Shown one piece after another: positions 35,991 through 48,800 of a DNA stretch of 64,000 nt. The translations under genes and the position numbers were made by a program. The notes under the pieces were generated by a model, which was not told where the DNA came from, searched no databases, and saw only the letters and a program-made list of their open reading frames with translations. Position 1 is the first letter of the stretch, and each line of letters opens with the position of its first letter. Location: the NCBI GenBank assembly GCA_037074705.1, contig CM073591.1, positions 91,919,532 to 91,983,531 of the forward strand, read 5' to 3'. The DNA comes from Zhengitettix transpicula. Taxonomy: Eukaryota; Arthropoda; Insecta; Orthoptera; Tetrigidae.

Positions 35991-36189
35991 AAACGTGTAT
36001 GTAACATTACTTCCAGCCTAATAAGCTAACGATTCGTATGTAGGTTGGCGTTGTAACTGTGATTTTGTGACACCACCAGATACTAGTTCACATTCAGGGT
36101 ACTCTATACGTGCCGTGAGAGTTACGCATGGTTTCCATTATTATACAATTATATAAATAATTTATATGTAGAAGTGGCTCCCCGAAATT

Positions 36190-36930
36190 GTAAGGACAGC
36201 TGCAGAGGAATGGGAATCATTGTCAATGATGTACGGATGTTCTCATTAAGTTTTGCTGATGATCAAGCCTTTTCAGCCAGCATAAGATGATTTTGATCTT
36301 GAATTCATGATACGACGGTTTTATCAGGAATATGACAGATGGGGTCTACAGATGAGTATAACAAAAACAGAATATTTGCTGGTGAATAGTGATGCTAAAT
36401 TTGAAATTCACATCAATGAAAAGCAGTTATGTGACAGGTAGAAAAATTTAAATGTCAAATACAGAATACAGCAAAGCAGGAAAAGTATTAGGGTGTATGA
36501 ATTCCATTTGGTGCAACAAGAACATTTCCAACAGCAATAAGAAAAGATTGGGTAAGATAATGATTGAGTCAGTGCTGTGCTATGGATCAGAAATATGGAT
36601 CTTAAACACTGATCTCAAAAGAACACTTTCAGCTGTGGAAATGGATTATTTGCGTAAGGATACCAGAGATATCAAGAATTGTAAGAAAAACTAACGATGA
36701 AGGCAAATGAGACAGTTTTAGATAGAATTGAAAGTGGTACGGACATATGTGGAGAATGCCAGATCATCGCTGGCCAAGGAAGATTTATGAATGGAAGCCA
36801 CCTGGCAGACGTAAACGCGGGAGACCACGACGTTCTTGGACAGGCTACATAAACGATATAACGGAGCGTCGCAACATACGCAAGGAAGATGCACTGGATA
36901 AAGAGGCTTGGCAGAAGATAACAGGAAAAC
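36190..36930 (+). pseudogene. Non-LTR retrotransposon (LINE) relic, RT palm to C-terminus
   Basis: Translation gives SFADDQAF (about 36249-36272) with an intact ADD active-site motif. It continues in changing frames to a KTEYLLVN-like block, ESVLCYGSEIWIL (about 36566-36604, the LYGSExW thumb motif), and WRMPDHRWPRKIYEW (about 36750-36794). The end is KPPGRRKRGRPRRSWTGYIN (about 36795-36855), the basic GRPRxxW tail common to several LINE clades. Several stops and at least three frameshifts mark it as dead, though it is less decayed than the relic at 19350. The sequence after 36930 (A8, then AT-rich) may be its 3' end. Confidence 0.85.
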
Positions 36931-36989
36931 AAAAAAAATGTTGTTATAAATTGATCTTTGCATTTATTAATCCTGTAATAATAATATAA

Positions 36990-38330
36990 AAAACTTAATA
37001 AGATACCTTGTAGACGGCCGGGACACAAAATATGGGAAGGAGTAAGGTTCGAAACCACTTCCCATCAACCAGTTTACAGTATTCCCCGTATTTTTTACAG
37101 AAGAATCAAATATTAGGATACAAATGTTTAAAAACGGCAAGGGTCACTTTATTTCCATTCAATTGCCGAATAAATTCGAATATACGCCAAGGGAATATTC
37201 ACTGTGGTCACATGGCTCCCTTGTCAAGTAATTTGTACAGGCTGATAGTCGTCATAGGTGTTAATAATTCTCCATGGCCATGATATAATGCGGAATATAA
37301 CAGTAAACGTGTGACTCATTATGCAGTGAATTGCGTAATCGTGGTGTTTTATTAATGATACGACGAGAAAGAATAAAAACTATATAGATATTCAAAACTT
37401 TTACTTAAGAACAACTTCCATGTAATTATTTGTTTGAAAATTAAAAATATTTTACAAATAAACTTAATGTATGTCATTATCAATTCTCTGTTCATATGGT
37501 GTGAGGTTTAACGTTTAAAATGATATTTATTCTGCGTTGAAGATTTTGACTGAATTCAAATAAAAAGGAAATTTCAAACCTATGCGGTTAATTAAACAAC
37601 TGACATGTTTCGAAATTTAATTTTTCATTACCACATTATAATTATATTGTTTTTCTTCCAAAAACTTCTTCATTAAACTCTATTATAAATTAAACCTAGC
37701 TTATTTATACAATGTTTATATATGAAATATTTAACAATTTAAACGATTAAGTTTTTAATATACGGTCTTAAATTATTCAATAATGACTTAAATAAGTCTG
37801 TAAAAAGTTAAAATACTTTTAATTTTTTCGTTGGAATGAAAATATGTTACTAATTGGAACGAAACAGTGTTTTGAGATGAATAATACAATGATGGTAACA
37901 GCTGGCCAAAATATTTTCCCCTGGTTTTCTTGTGCATTATTAAGAATTTTCCACACACGTTTCTCAGCTCATTTAAATGAAATATGAATCTTATAATTTA
38001 ATTACAATAATATTATAGTTTCTCAAATATATATAATGAAGTAACTTATAACACGCAAAGTTAAGTGATAAAATAAATAGTATACGATTACTAAGACTTC
38101 TAATGGTTTCAAGAAAGCTTTACACAATACTAAAATTAACGTGGACAGTGACAAGAAATCGAATTGAAATACCACATGAAAATACATATAGTTCTCTATC
38201 TACATTAAACAGTCATATTGAACATAAAGTCACGATTTACTTGGATGAAATTGAAAAATAATGTCCAAGCCAATACCAAGTTAACTAATGAAAAATTTAC
38301 GTCTGATTAAAAATTAATAATAATCTTGTG
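36990..38330. other. AT-rich, no gene recognised
   Basis: Nothing supported on either strand. Confidence 0.4.
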
Positions 38331-38334
38331 TTTT

Positions 38335-38412
38335 GTCAACTGACTAGTGCAGTTGTGTCTCTCTCGTCTTACATATTTTCTGCAGCTGAAGAAAGGAACA
38401 AGGCTTTTTAAG
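38335..38412 (+). repeat. Family B PLE end, truncated after the core
   Basis: TTGTCAACTGACTAGTGCAG, TCTCTCTCG and TTTTCTGCAGCTGAAGA (CTGAAGA 38386-38392) match the other copies, then AAGGAACAAGGC. The match breaks just where the stem should close (TTTTTAAG). Confidence 0.65.
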
Positions 38413-38980
38413 ATCGTTTGCGGGCTTCTGAGGACTGCGTAACGTTGAGCATCGGCGGCGAACTATCAGTAGAACCGAAATAATATTTACAAAAAGAATG
38501 TGGACCGACTAATGTTACAGTATTAGTTCTTTGTTACACATAAAAATGAGTTTTTTATGTAGTACAGCTGCAGGAACAATAAGAAGCTAAAAATTTATTT
38601 AAAAAGAATTAGAACTTGTGAATGAGAGAATTTCTTCGCAATGCTCGAGAAATAGCTCCAGAAGGAATTACAATGAAGATAAAACCTGAAATATAATAGT
38701 TATAGTTCGCCCAATAGAGAGTGATATCGTTAGAGTGGGGGGAGGGGGAGACGAACAGAGACGGGAGTGTGGTATGGGGAGGGGGTGAGATCAAATCGTG
38801 GCTTCATACATTTACAAGAAGGTATACCAGAGACACCAGAACAGTTATGAACGACGTGACAACAACCATACGTATGTATTATTCCTATGATTATCTCAAA
38901 GTCCCGTTAGCTGCCAACGCGAAACGACAAGAAAATGCACGGGATTGGTTGTGGGGATTGAGGAGCTACGGACATGCACA

Positions 38981-39366
38981 GGGGTCTAGTACAAAATCCA
39001 GATACACACTTGTCCGATGCACGTTTTCCCGACAACAATATCTCGATTGACATTTGCCCGACAGGACAAATGCCGATTGACGTTTTCCCGACAGGTCATT
39101 TTTCCCAAAGGTGAGCTTTTCCGAAATAAAGCATAATATTGTAGAACTATTTATAAATTAAGTTATTCATTAATGCGCGGAATAATTTCAACCGAACGTG
39201 GTAAAAACTCCTGTGGATTTAAAATCCCGCTATTGGGGGTGGCATTTTCAAAATACAGAATATGCGATAAGGGATACTGTACTGTCGGGTAAATGGCAAT
39301 CGGGATTTTTATTTTCGGGCAAACGTGCATCGGGGAAGCGTGTGTCGGGCAAACGTCTGGATCCCC
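38981..39366. mobile_element. TIR element with repeated GTTTGCCCGA subterminal motif
   Basis: The ends are inverted copies of about 90 bp: GGGG..ATCCAGA, then GATGCACGTTTTCCCGA, ATCTCGATTGACATTTGCCC and GACAG on the left (38981-39080), mirrored at 39280-39366. The short motif CGTTTGCCCGA or its variants occurs at least four times in each end, as transposase-binding subterminal repeats do. The 386 bp element has no coding capacity. The superfamily and target duplication are not clear. Confidence 0.75.
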
Positions 39367-39483
39367 ACGCGCACTATGACTATCACTCTCGTTTGGAGAA
39401 GATATAAATACCTTACTATTGTCATTCAGCATCACCCTTAAGACTGGTAAAATATGGTATAAATTATTGAAGCAATATAATAC

Positions 39484-39535
39484 TAGCTATGCGAGCCCGT
39501 CTTTGACGGGCTATTAACTAGTTGTAGAAGTAGCA
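39484..39535. repeat. GCCCG hairpin end-like motif
   Basis: ATACTAGCTATGCGAGCCCG is followed by TCTTTGACGGGC, a tight hairpin, then TATTAACTAG. The CTAGCT..CCCG start resembles that of the array at 1049 and of RTE-type LINE 3' ends seen widely in insects. No LINE coding sequence adjoins. Confidence 0.4.
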
Positions 39536-42065
39536 ATGATATTTGTCGGGAGCATGTTATTAAACAAAAGACAGTAGTTCCAGTAGTTTTGACTTTTCTA
39601 TAACCTTCACCAATATTGTACTGATAACTGTTCAGTTTTTTATGAGTTTTAACAGTCCAAACGGGCATGTTCATATAGATTTTCCGTATCACGATAAAAG
39701 GCATGACCCTTTCAAAATGATATAGACGCTGATGTAAATGTTCCGTGAAATTCTGTGAACTGATCAAAGTTCTTTTTTCCCCGCCATCTTTAAATTTATT
39801 TTCTGTTTAATCTCTCTACATATGATCTTCTTCCACGGTAAGACCACTCTAGGGAATTCCGCTAAGATGACGGCCGATCGGGATCAAACATAACATCATA
39901 GGTCGCAAGGCTATTGGTTTGATAACTAATAACTTTACTGTCCTCACAAAGAAGATGTGATCATTGATCGGCAGTGGCCCATAATGCTACATACTATTGT
40001 CCTATATATATATATATATCGAGAAATTATCAACGGCGAAGTTTTCGGAGTGCGCCAGTAGCCAGGAGCACATAGTTGCCAGTGGCAGAATTCCTTCTCC
40101 GGCCGCATTCCTCGTTATTTTTCGTTGCGGTGTGCTGGAATTGCCGTAAAGGAAAGCTACGAGTAATCTCAATGTTAACACTGGGAGTTTGCTTACTTCG
40201 TCGACGCAAACATTCAATGTCTACATTTTGATCATGCTTGAGTTGGCATCCCGCAACTCAAATAGTTGTATTCCTTATGTTTATACGAGGAAATAGAACA
40301 GAAGAAATGCTTTCCAACGAAACTTCTGCCATTGTTAGATTCCCGGTCCCGTAGAGATTTGTCATAATGATTCTTTAAGAAATTCAACGTTTTTTCATAA
40401 TTAAAGGATGCTTAGATACTGCATAACACACTAGCAATTCAATTTTGAATACAATTAACCGATAGTGAAAGGACTTATACATCAACGAATTATTAACGGA
40501 GAAAATGCACAAACATATTGCAAGAATACGGACTGAAAGTCTACCCACTACTAAACGTTGGACACACAAGATAAACCTAAAATGATAGGAAATCAACTAT
40601 TATTCGTTCATAGATTTTTAAAAACAGAAATAAAGTTAAAAGGGAAAGTCGTCGACTGGCAAATATTTAGGACATTATTCTGACAATCTATGGTGGGAGG
40701 ACCAAAAGAGCATGGAATTATTGGCATTTCAGTATGAGAGATTTGTAAAAATATAATTACGAATCAAAAGAGTTAACACAGCTAACTTCAGTATTATTTA
40801 ACAGATTTATTTTAGGAAATACGAAATATAATCGTAGAGAAATGTGTAAAAAAAAGCGCAGCCAACGTTTTCCAATCGATTCTGGTTATAGTAATGAATA
40901 AGTGGAGCACTTATGGCAGAAAGTTTTAGAGTAAATGAATGGGAGTGCAAAGTTATATAAGAAATAAATAACCGTAGAATATAATTATCTCAAAATATAA
41001 AAAAAAGTTTATTTCAGTGTATTTGGTTAACATTTCGAAATAAATTGCAGGATATTTTCATCATGAATGAAAATCAGGCGAAAATATATTAGTAGCGTTT
41101 AGACAGGTTCCTATTAATACAAATGAATCTCAGTATATACAAGCTAAATTTTTACGTGAAGTGATTATTCTTAAATATAATCAAGGAAAAAATTGAAGAT
41201 TCAGAAAATGTTTTTAAAAAGATATTAGAATGCTGGGATTTGAATAAATGAAATCAGAATATAAACTCAGTACTACAGTATAGTATTTAATTTAGAGAAA
41301 GTACAAATTAAACCTTAAGAAAAATTAGCTAATTTATTTTTAGAATGTTTTTATAAATTTTTATTTACTTCAAATTTCTATTTTCATTACAGCTATCACT
41401 AGATTTAATTTCAGTAACAAATTAATTCTTTACCATGTAGTTGTTTTCTTGCAAAATGAAGATAATTGATGTCGTGTAAGAAATTAGTCTGTTAAAATTG
41501 TATTTATTATTAAACAATTATTTATGTTACATTTTTTCTTAGGAAATTACATCAAAATCTCTAAATCGCAAACAATAACAATTTAGTCTCTAAGTAGAGA
41601 TAGTAATTTAATATATACAAACTAGAATATGATAGAGTTGTTTAATAGATTTCATATGAAAATCGTTTATCTTAAACTGTTAATTGAAATTGTGATCTTT
41701 ACTTCGATACGTCAATGCGTGCTAAGAGTAAAATAATTCATAATGCGAATGTACATTTTATACTGCGTGTGTGTCCCAAAAGAAAGTACCTATTCAAAAA
41801 TTTTATACATTTTTTAAAGAAAACAGGCGTCTATTTATTTTTATTACGTGAAACGTGCTGCTCGATTTGGATAATTATCTAGAAGAGTTTTCTTAACCTC
41901 GTGACTCTCAAACTTTCCTTCACATCGGAAGTTGTTGGTGAAATTAAAGTTGACCGAAATCTTTTCAAGTCGTCATGTACGGATATAATTATTTAAATTT
42001 TCTCATTATAATATAGTTTTACATTTATTAAATCAATTTTTGACCTTATACACTTTGTTTTATTT
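39536..42065. other. AT-rich, no gene recognised
   Basis: Includes a short (TA)n run at 40002-40019. The patch 40030-40220 is GC-richer with an open minus frame, but its translation shows no known motif. Confidence 0.4.
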
Positions 42066-42115
42066 AGTGCGTAACGACGTTTTGATATATGTTCTTCTTC
42101 AGGTTTTCTTCCAAA
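42066..42115 (-). repeat. Diverged Family B-like core
   Basis: On the minus strand CCTGAAGAAGAACATATATC is followed by AAAACGTCGTTACGCAC. The CTGAAGA box (42096-42102) and ACGTCG end match the family plan, but the second box is AAAAC and the stem is broken. Confidence 0.45.
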
Positions 42116-43039
42116 ATATTATAACAAACTAGTTTTTGGGAATTTCTTGTAAACATTCCTGGGAAGAAGCACTTTGCGAAGATTTTTTAAATAAATAGTG
42201 TTTTTTCATTTCATGTCCCATTTTTTGTGTGTTGGTGCCTCAAGAGACACTTCTGACCATACATTCCTGTATCAAAAATGTCTGTTTTAGTATGGTGTAC
42301 CACGTATCAAAGTTTATCCCATGACCTAGCATCACCCTGTTTATATGTAAAGCAAACTATGATTAATACATTTAAGCAACCTTTCCCTGTCTTAATATAC
42401 GCATCGTTTAGTAGTCTTAAAACAAAAATGGCTTAAAATATACAGCCACAGAATAAAATGTTTCCATAATATTTTTGTTTATCAAGTAATTGTCTTAGTT
42501 CCAATCATTTTTAAACCTGAAATACTCTCTCTGTTTCTTCTAAGTTTAGTTGTAGCGTTTACAATACGAAATTCTACGTTTATTTATTATCCTTTCGTGT
42601 AATAAAATTTCTTTGTGAAAACCATGCCTACAAACTAAAACCTAACTGAATACCGGGACCAGTCACATTTGAAACCGATTCTCAAAAGGAATACATATTC
42701 TCAGAGGACCCACCGCATCTATATCAAAGAGCATATTTAGGTAGATGGATGTTTCTTTTTCCTTCAGTTCTGTCAGAAGTCGTGCTTATGCTCGTGTTTA
42801 TCGTAAACAAGGACGCTTAACTGGGATAAAATATTTATGTGCGCAATGATGCACGTATACGGAAACACGAAGCAAAAAACGAAATCAAATAAGGCACAAT
42901 GGGGCTGAGTTAATCATGACAAAAATAAATAAAGTCATACATCTTTAGTCAAGACAGCAAATAAAATGCTGATTGAAGGATATAAAGTAATATCCCAGTG
43001 AATCGAAAATGAATTTTTTTGTTCATGGAAACAGGCTGT

Positions 43040-43212
43040 ATTAGCGGTGGCCACTCCTCTCTAACAGCATAGGAAAGGAATTTGAAAGGGAGAGCAAGGT
43101 AGCCAAGGGTTAACTAGGACCCCTGGGTTATAATTTAAGGATCCAACCTGGCATTCGCCTAAAAGTTGTGGATGGCAAACAATAGAAAAACTACATCAGT
43201 TAGGTGGGTCTA
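43040..43212 (-). repeat. Family A remnant (copy 5)
   Basis: Minus-strand 3' part of the element, from ACCTAACTGATGTAG to the GCTGTTAGAGAGGAGTGGCC end. The A tail has decayed. Confidence 0.75.
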
Positions 43213-44895
43213 AATAGTTTCCTTTGAATAATCAAGTAAATTTTTAAACTTATGGTCGGAATTAAATCATTTGATTACCTCTTTAAAATCTCAACAGCGC
43301 AAACTAATCCAACCATAGCTGAAATTACAACCTCAATTCCTCCAGAGCCTTTTACGACAAATAAAATACTCGGAATATAAACAGACATATGGTATAAAAT
43401 AAAAAAAATTGAAGCGTGGACGGACTATGATTTGAATATCTAAGTAACTTATGGGAAAGATCGGTTTAATTAAACTACGATTGTCTAGTCCGGAAATTTA
43501 ACAAAATTACCAATGAAGTTACCAAGAAAGTACGTACAAGGAAAAATTACAAGGACCAAAGCCGTTGGAGTGCAGAAAAGATCAGAGGTCATTCATTTTC
43601 AAAGTTGAACATTGTGGAAACAAATCAGTGCAAGGATTGAGAAGAATTTCTAGATAATTTAGCCTTATGTAAGAAAGGAAAATTCTTAAATAAGAGATGA
43701 TAAACCACACTGACGAAATGGTGAACTTTTTCAATAAAGAAATGGAGATATGTAAGCGGCCATAGCGGATAAAAGTATAATAATAAATAAAAAACATAGT
43801 GACTGATCATACTTCTTCAACGTACTAACGGTAAAATCTCACTGGAATACGAAAATGAAAAACTACAAATCTCGTGGACGTGAGACAACACCACAGGGTG
43901 AATAGACCTTTGAAATGCCCTCTATAATGTACACACAAAACCCAAAGTAAAGTTTTAACGAGCTGGTATCGAGCTTCTTCAAAGAAAGGGAGTAAAGAGG
44001 GTTTTAAAAATTAAATACCAATAAGCCTACTCGCAGCAGTGTATGAAGTTGCGACAGGAATATTATCAACTACAATGGATGAGTCCGGTATAAAGCTTGC
44101 TACTGGGACAAGAATTAATCTAGTGAAACTCGCACGACAATATGGAAGCTGTCGGAATATATATATATATTTAATTATTGGTGTGAGTTGTCATGTACTT
44201 ATAGGAAAGTCAAACAAAATCTACATAAACTCGGATATAAATGAATTGTCCATAAATAAATATATTTTTTCTGACTTCAAATTGGCTGGTGTTCATTTAT
44301 AAAGCGTCAGTGATATTTACAAACCTGTCTAATTTTTTCTTTGAAACCAGTAACACATGTGAAGTACTTGATATATTACCATTAATTTGATAGCAAATGC
44401 CATTTTAATCGAAATTGATTTTCCTCTCCCGTCCACCGTCCATAATTATCAGTTAGCCGAAAACTCCAATTTATGCAGCGCAGCTTCCGGCACAATGCGA
44501 AAGAATTGAGTTAATATTAACTAAAGTAATTACAAGAGTTACATTTTTACTTTGATTTGAGCGTATGCGTACGCCGATCGAATGCATAGCGTTTTCGATA
44601 GTAAATATTCGCTATGGACAAGATGTTACGAACGGAAGTTTACATACCCACCTGTCTAATTTAATATACATCTATTCACTAATAAATTACACGTTGTATT
44701 CTATTACTCCTATTTCACCCTCAACACGACTTACGAGTTGATGGCGTTCATCGTTAAATTTATGACGAACTGCTTACACAAGAACTTAACATTCCCAGGT
44801 CTCTTTCGAGTGTAACATCCCAAGCTGCCATCATGTAACACTCCACCACTGTGAACATGTAACATTCCAGCAGTTGGAAATGGGAAGTCCAGATA
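43213..44895. other. No gene recognised
   Basis: At 43480-43620 the + frame reads KLPRKYVQGKITRTK-like residues that hint at a LINE linker region, but too little is left to support it. Confidence 0.35.
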
Positions 44896-45025
44896 GATCG
44901 TTCACCAACCGAGCTATACCTCCGTTAGCTCACCTGGCTACCGATCTAGAGGATAAAGGAAGAATTAAGAACAGGAAATAGGAAAGTCGGTAACGTGAGG
45001 GTTCGGGTTCAACTAATTGAACCTA
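44896..45025. repeat. Head-to-head tRNA-like A-box pair
   Basis: TTAGCTCACCTGGCTACCGATC-like sequence on the + strand (from 44933) is mirrored on the minus strand by TATAGCTCGGTTGGTGAACG (44927-44908), with about 6 bp between. Both look like tRNA 5' halves with A boxes. A B-box-like GGGTTCGGGTTCAAC follows on the + strand at 44999-45013, about 65 bp later than in a normal tRNA. Probably tRNA-derived SINE fragments in inverted order. Confidence 0.45.
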
Positions 45026-45747
45026 GGCGTAGTGGTTGGTGTTTCGCTTCACTTCAGTCAAATAAGAGTTGATGAAGAATAAAGAGATTTGATAGTTAGA
45101 GATAAAATAAAGTAAGACAAACTGGCGGATAACACCAGGAGCCACCGACCCGTCTGGAGGTTGGATCACGACTGCCGTTCCCTAGAAGCTCTGAACAATT
45201 CCTTTCCCCCTCCCTGATGATTTTAAGTCTCCAATGAGAACTCTTACAGGGTGGAATGTTTCTGCTGCCGTGTGCATGTCTGCATAAGGCACTTATAATG
45301 CTGACTTCATTAGACGCAGCGTTTTCACAGCTGCCTAGGCGGAAGGGGTGAAGATTTATGTGGTGGTTGTGCGTATCGTTACTCACTATACCTAAAGTGA
45401 TGTCTTTAACTGCATCAGCGTTCTTGCAGCTGCGCCCTCTTAGGTCCGCTATGCTGAAGAGACGTTATGATAAGAGGGCACGTGTAGACTATTATATTAC
45501 ACGAGTGTTATATTAGAAGTGCCTTCATAATCTCCGGAAGGTAAAATAATAATTCTAAAATATATTAACTTGCATATAATTCAAGAAGTCAGCACATTAT
45601 CATCAGATTGCCCTCAGTTGCCCGGGCTTTTATTTAATCCCATCTTCTATTAGTTATGAAAGGAAAGGAATTCTCTTTAGAGCGAAAATCGCTCAAAACG
45701 TGATTATAAACAACATTTTCAGTTTTAACGTTATTTTGACAGTGACT
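45026..45747. other. No gene recognised; a diverged duplication
   Basis: GACGCAGCGTTTTCACAGCTGC (about 45313) and CATCAGCGTTCTTGCAGCTGC (about 45412) are diverged direct copies with similar flanks, about 100 bp apart. A perfect 9 bp inverted repeat GCCCTCTTA..TAAGAGGGC lies at 45434-45479. Confidence 0.4.
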
Positions 45748-45875
45748 GTAATGAGGGTAATCCGCGTGTTGACAACTTCACTTTAATATAGGAAGGGATT
45801 TGAAAGGGGGGGGATGCGAAAGGGTAGAGGAAGGTAGTCAAGGGTTAATTAGTGCCTCAGGGGTATAATTCTGGG
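45748..45875 (-). repeat. Family A remnant (copy 6)
   Basis: Minus-strand 3' part: ACCCTTTCGCATCCCCCC, CAAATCCCTTCCTATATTAA, TACCCTCAT. It is 5' truncated near GGGTTCATCC. Confidence 0.75.
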
Positions 45876-48800
45876 GATGAACCCAATCCTAAGCAAATAA
45901 CATAAAACTGTCCGCGCGAGGAAAATAGTAATCCAAAATCCATTTAGCAGTACTTAATAGAATGTCCCTGTGACTTTTTGATCGGAATCGATAACGCAAT
46001 CCTCTCTGGAAATTGCAATCATTTAAAGTTAAAACGGAGAAATGAAAATTGTTCCACTACATTTCCGATTAACAAAGTTACACGCATGGCAGTGATTTAC
46101 ATTTTATTTATACATGCACTTCTCCATAGGCTTTTACTAAACCTGAGTTTAATCAACTTCGCAACAGCTGCATTTATATCAGCTATTATGCACATTTTAT
46201 TATTAACATTCGTTATCCCTCCTATGAAGTTTTTAGTGAGCACTCGTGATTAATGTGTATTCAAAAGTTTATTAGTTTCGCTCTATTACTAGATTGAATA
46301 CATTAGTTTCGGTCACTGACTTCCACAGGGTACAAAAATCGTTAAAATATTACTCAAGTCGACGAATCATTCTGCTCAATTCATTACTCATTTGTAAGAA
46401 ATAGAAGGATTATTAAAACACATAAAGAAAATCCTTATTATTATTACGGTTTTAGGATGATATTTTTATAAGGCGTATACAAAAACGGAATCACTCAAAT
46501 TCCTTGCGAGCACAAATCTTCTAGAAGGTTCTACAGAGTTCAATTTGACTAAAAGTGGTCTCGAATATCACGGTGACTGTAACCGTCATCTTAGTTATTT
46601 GTCACCAATCCCTAAAATTGTGGAGAGTTTATTATAAACTATTTTCATTCCTTCTCCCAAGCCGGTGGAAGATAAAATTTGAATTAAAGGTCACTCACTA
46701 TTTATCTCGCCGACCACCGAAAGTATAAATTATGTACCAATCGTAAGGGCTGTATTTTGCGCTAAACTGTATCAAAATTCCCATAAACGATGGATTCGAC
46801 GCAAATATCGGTCGTTTTCTCATTATTTTTATCCTTTTGTTCTCCCTACAGGAATCACACCTCCACAGAATTTTTCCCCAGATTGTGTCCAATTTGGTTG
46901 AAATCTCTGTACGAGTTTCACAGTTATACGGTATCACACATCCATCTTTATATTATTTATATCTGACTGGACAGAATTTCTTTACTTATTTAATTTCACT
47001 TGCGGCTTTAGCCCTGACAATTGCGTTTCACAAAATGAGACTCAAAATCTTCTGTGGAAGACCAAATGCAGATATTTTAAAAAACAACAATTGGTTTTAA
47101 TATTCCGTATATTGCATTGGTAAATTTAGTTTTCGATGTCTCCGCTTTATGTCAAGATTTATTTGACTTTTGTAATGGAGGTATATAATGGCATATGGTT
47201 GGTTGGCTTGCAGGTTCCGAGTCACCCCTTAAGAGTGGACGTTTATCACTGACGCCTGTCCAGACGCCTATATATAGGTATTATTCGATTTTCGCGAGCC
47301 CACGCAGCAATAAACAGGGCAGCGTTTTCGTGTTTCGCATTGGCTTTGGTCGGGATCCCACCTTCTGCACGGAAACCAGCTCTGTCTGGGTGGCCTCATT
47401 TCGCGGCCTTACAATCCGCATCAGTCCAATAAAATCGACTGTATCTGTTAAGACAGTTGGTCACTATATCTATGGAAAAGTGCCGTGACTACCGTCAACC
47501 ATCATGACAGACCAGCCAACTACTTTTTCTTCAGTTGTTCATCTTGATGTTGCCATCCTCAAATTAATTCAATTACATTCCGCATTAATTTGTTTTCAAA
47601 TCCCTCGAACAAAAAATCCCTTCTTATTATTCCAAACCTTTCTGTATTATTCTCTTATTGATAGTATTATTTCTATTATTAATCAATTGAAGAAATAGCA
47701 TAAGGAATCATATGAATTTACTAAACTTTCAGTAATAATAAATTTGTAAAAGTGCCGAAATATAACACAAAAATATTTAAGTTTTTCCACGCTAAAATGA
47801 TAATTTTGAATTTAACTCGATATATTTCGCATATTATATTAATTGTCAAACGACATCCAAAACATTAAGTAAAATACAACCGTACCGTGGCCCGATTTTT
47901 TTTTAAAAAAGTTTACAGTGTTATTGAACTTCATTCATCGTAAAATTCCTACTTCTTTGAAAATTGGATAATTTTTAACTGCAGCTCAGCACAGCAAGGA
48001 AAAAATTTAGAGTAATTTTTAAGCATAACGTGTAATAAATATATACAAATCAATTATTTTCCCTAATTTATTTTACGCAAATTAAAATATAAAATAATAT
48101 TCACAGATGAATAAGAAAAAAACTGTTGCAATTTCCTAGTTTAATTGTTGAAGGAAACTATTAGTTGTGTTCGTTTGTTAGTATAATTATATAAGTATAT
48201 CAAATATACAGTCTCTTTTGTGTTCTATATAATCACTAAAGAATAAAGGTACACATCAAATTCAACTGTATGTATACTGAAGTGATAAGTTCCATAATGA
48301 CATACACTGACATGCTGCATAATTATTTCATCTGAGGAAAAATGTATCAACTTCAATGTACACTCTTTTATTGATTGACAATGAACAATAGAGCAGGGTT
48401 CTATTCACTTTCCCGACTCGATGTGTAATATTTGTCACATGCAGCCATAAATCCTTGTACGAATTTTTCACGCTGGATGATAGTGATTATTTCTTAGAGG
48501 ATGAGGGGAAGATGCGGACTCGTCTCATGGGGATTTCTCCCCTTCTGCAACACTCAGAAACACATCCTATTTTTGTCACGCCTCCCCTTTCCATCTCACT
48601 CCTTGAGTACAACACGTTTGGCATGAATATTACATGTCTTGGGTGTATTTTCATTAGTACGACAAACTTTTTCAATAAAATTATTCCGAGTTAGGAACAT
48701 AATTAAACTAATTCAAGAATAATGATACGCAACTACAGCGAAACATCAAAAAAAATTACGGACACAAATATTGATATCTTGATATTTCCATTGCCTGTCC

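Noticed and set aside
36672..37058. 128-codon minus-strand frame
   Set aside because: It is the antisense of the LINE C-terminal region.
39484..39520. Possible Helitron 3' end (hairpin then CTAG followed by T)
   Set aside because: The hairpin-CTAG arrangement fits, but no 5' TC end or rolling-circle coding sequence is seen. The CTAGCT..CCCG start suggests a LINE-type end instead.
43400..44300. Possible LINE linker region on the plus strand
   Set aside because: A few basic residues suggest it, but no ordered motifs could be found.
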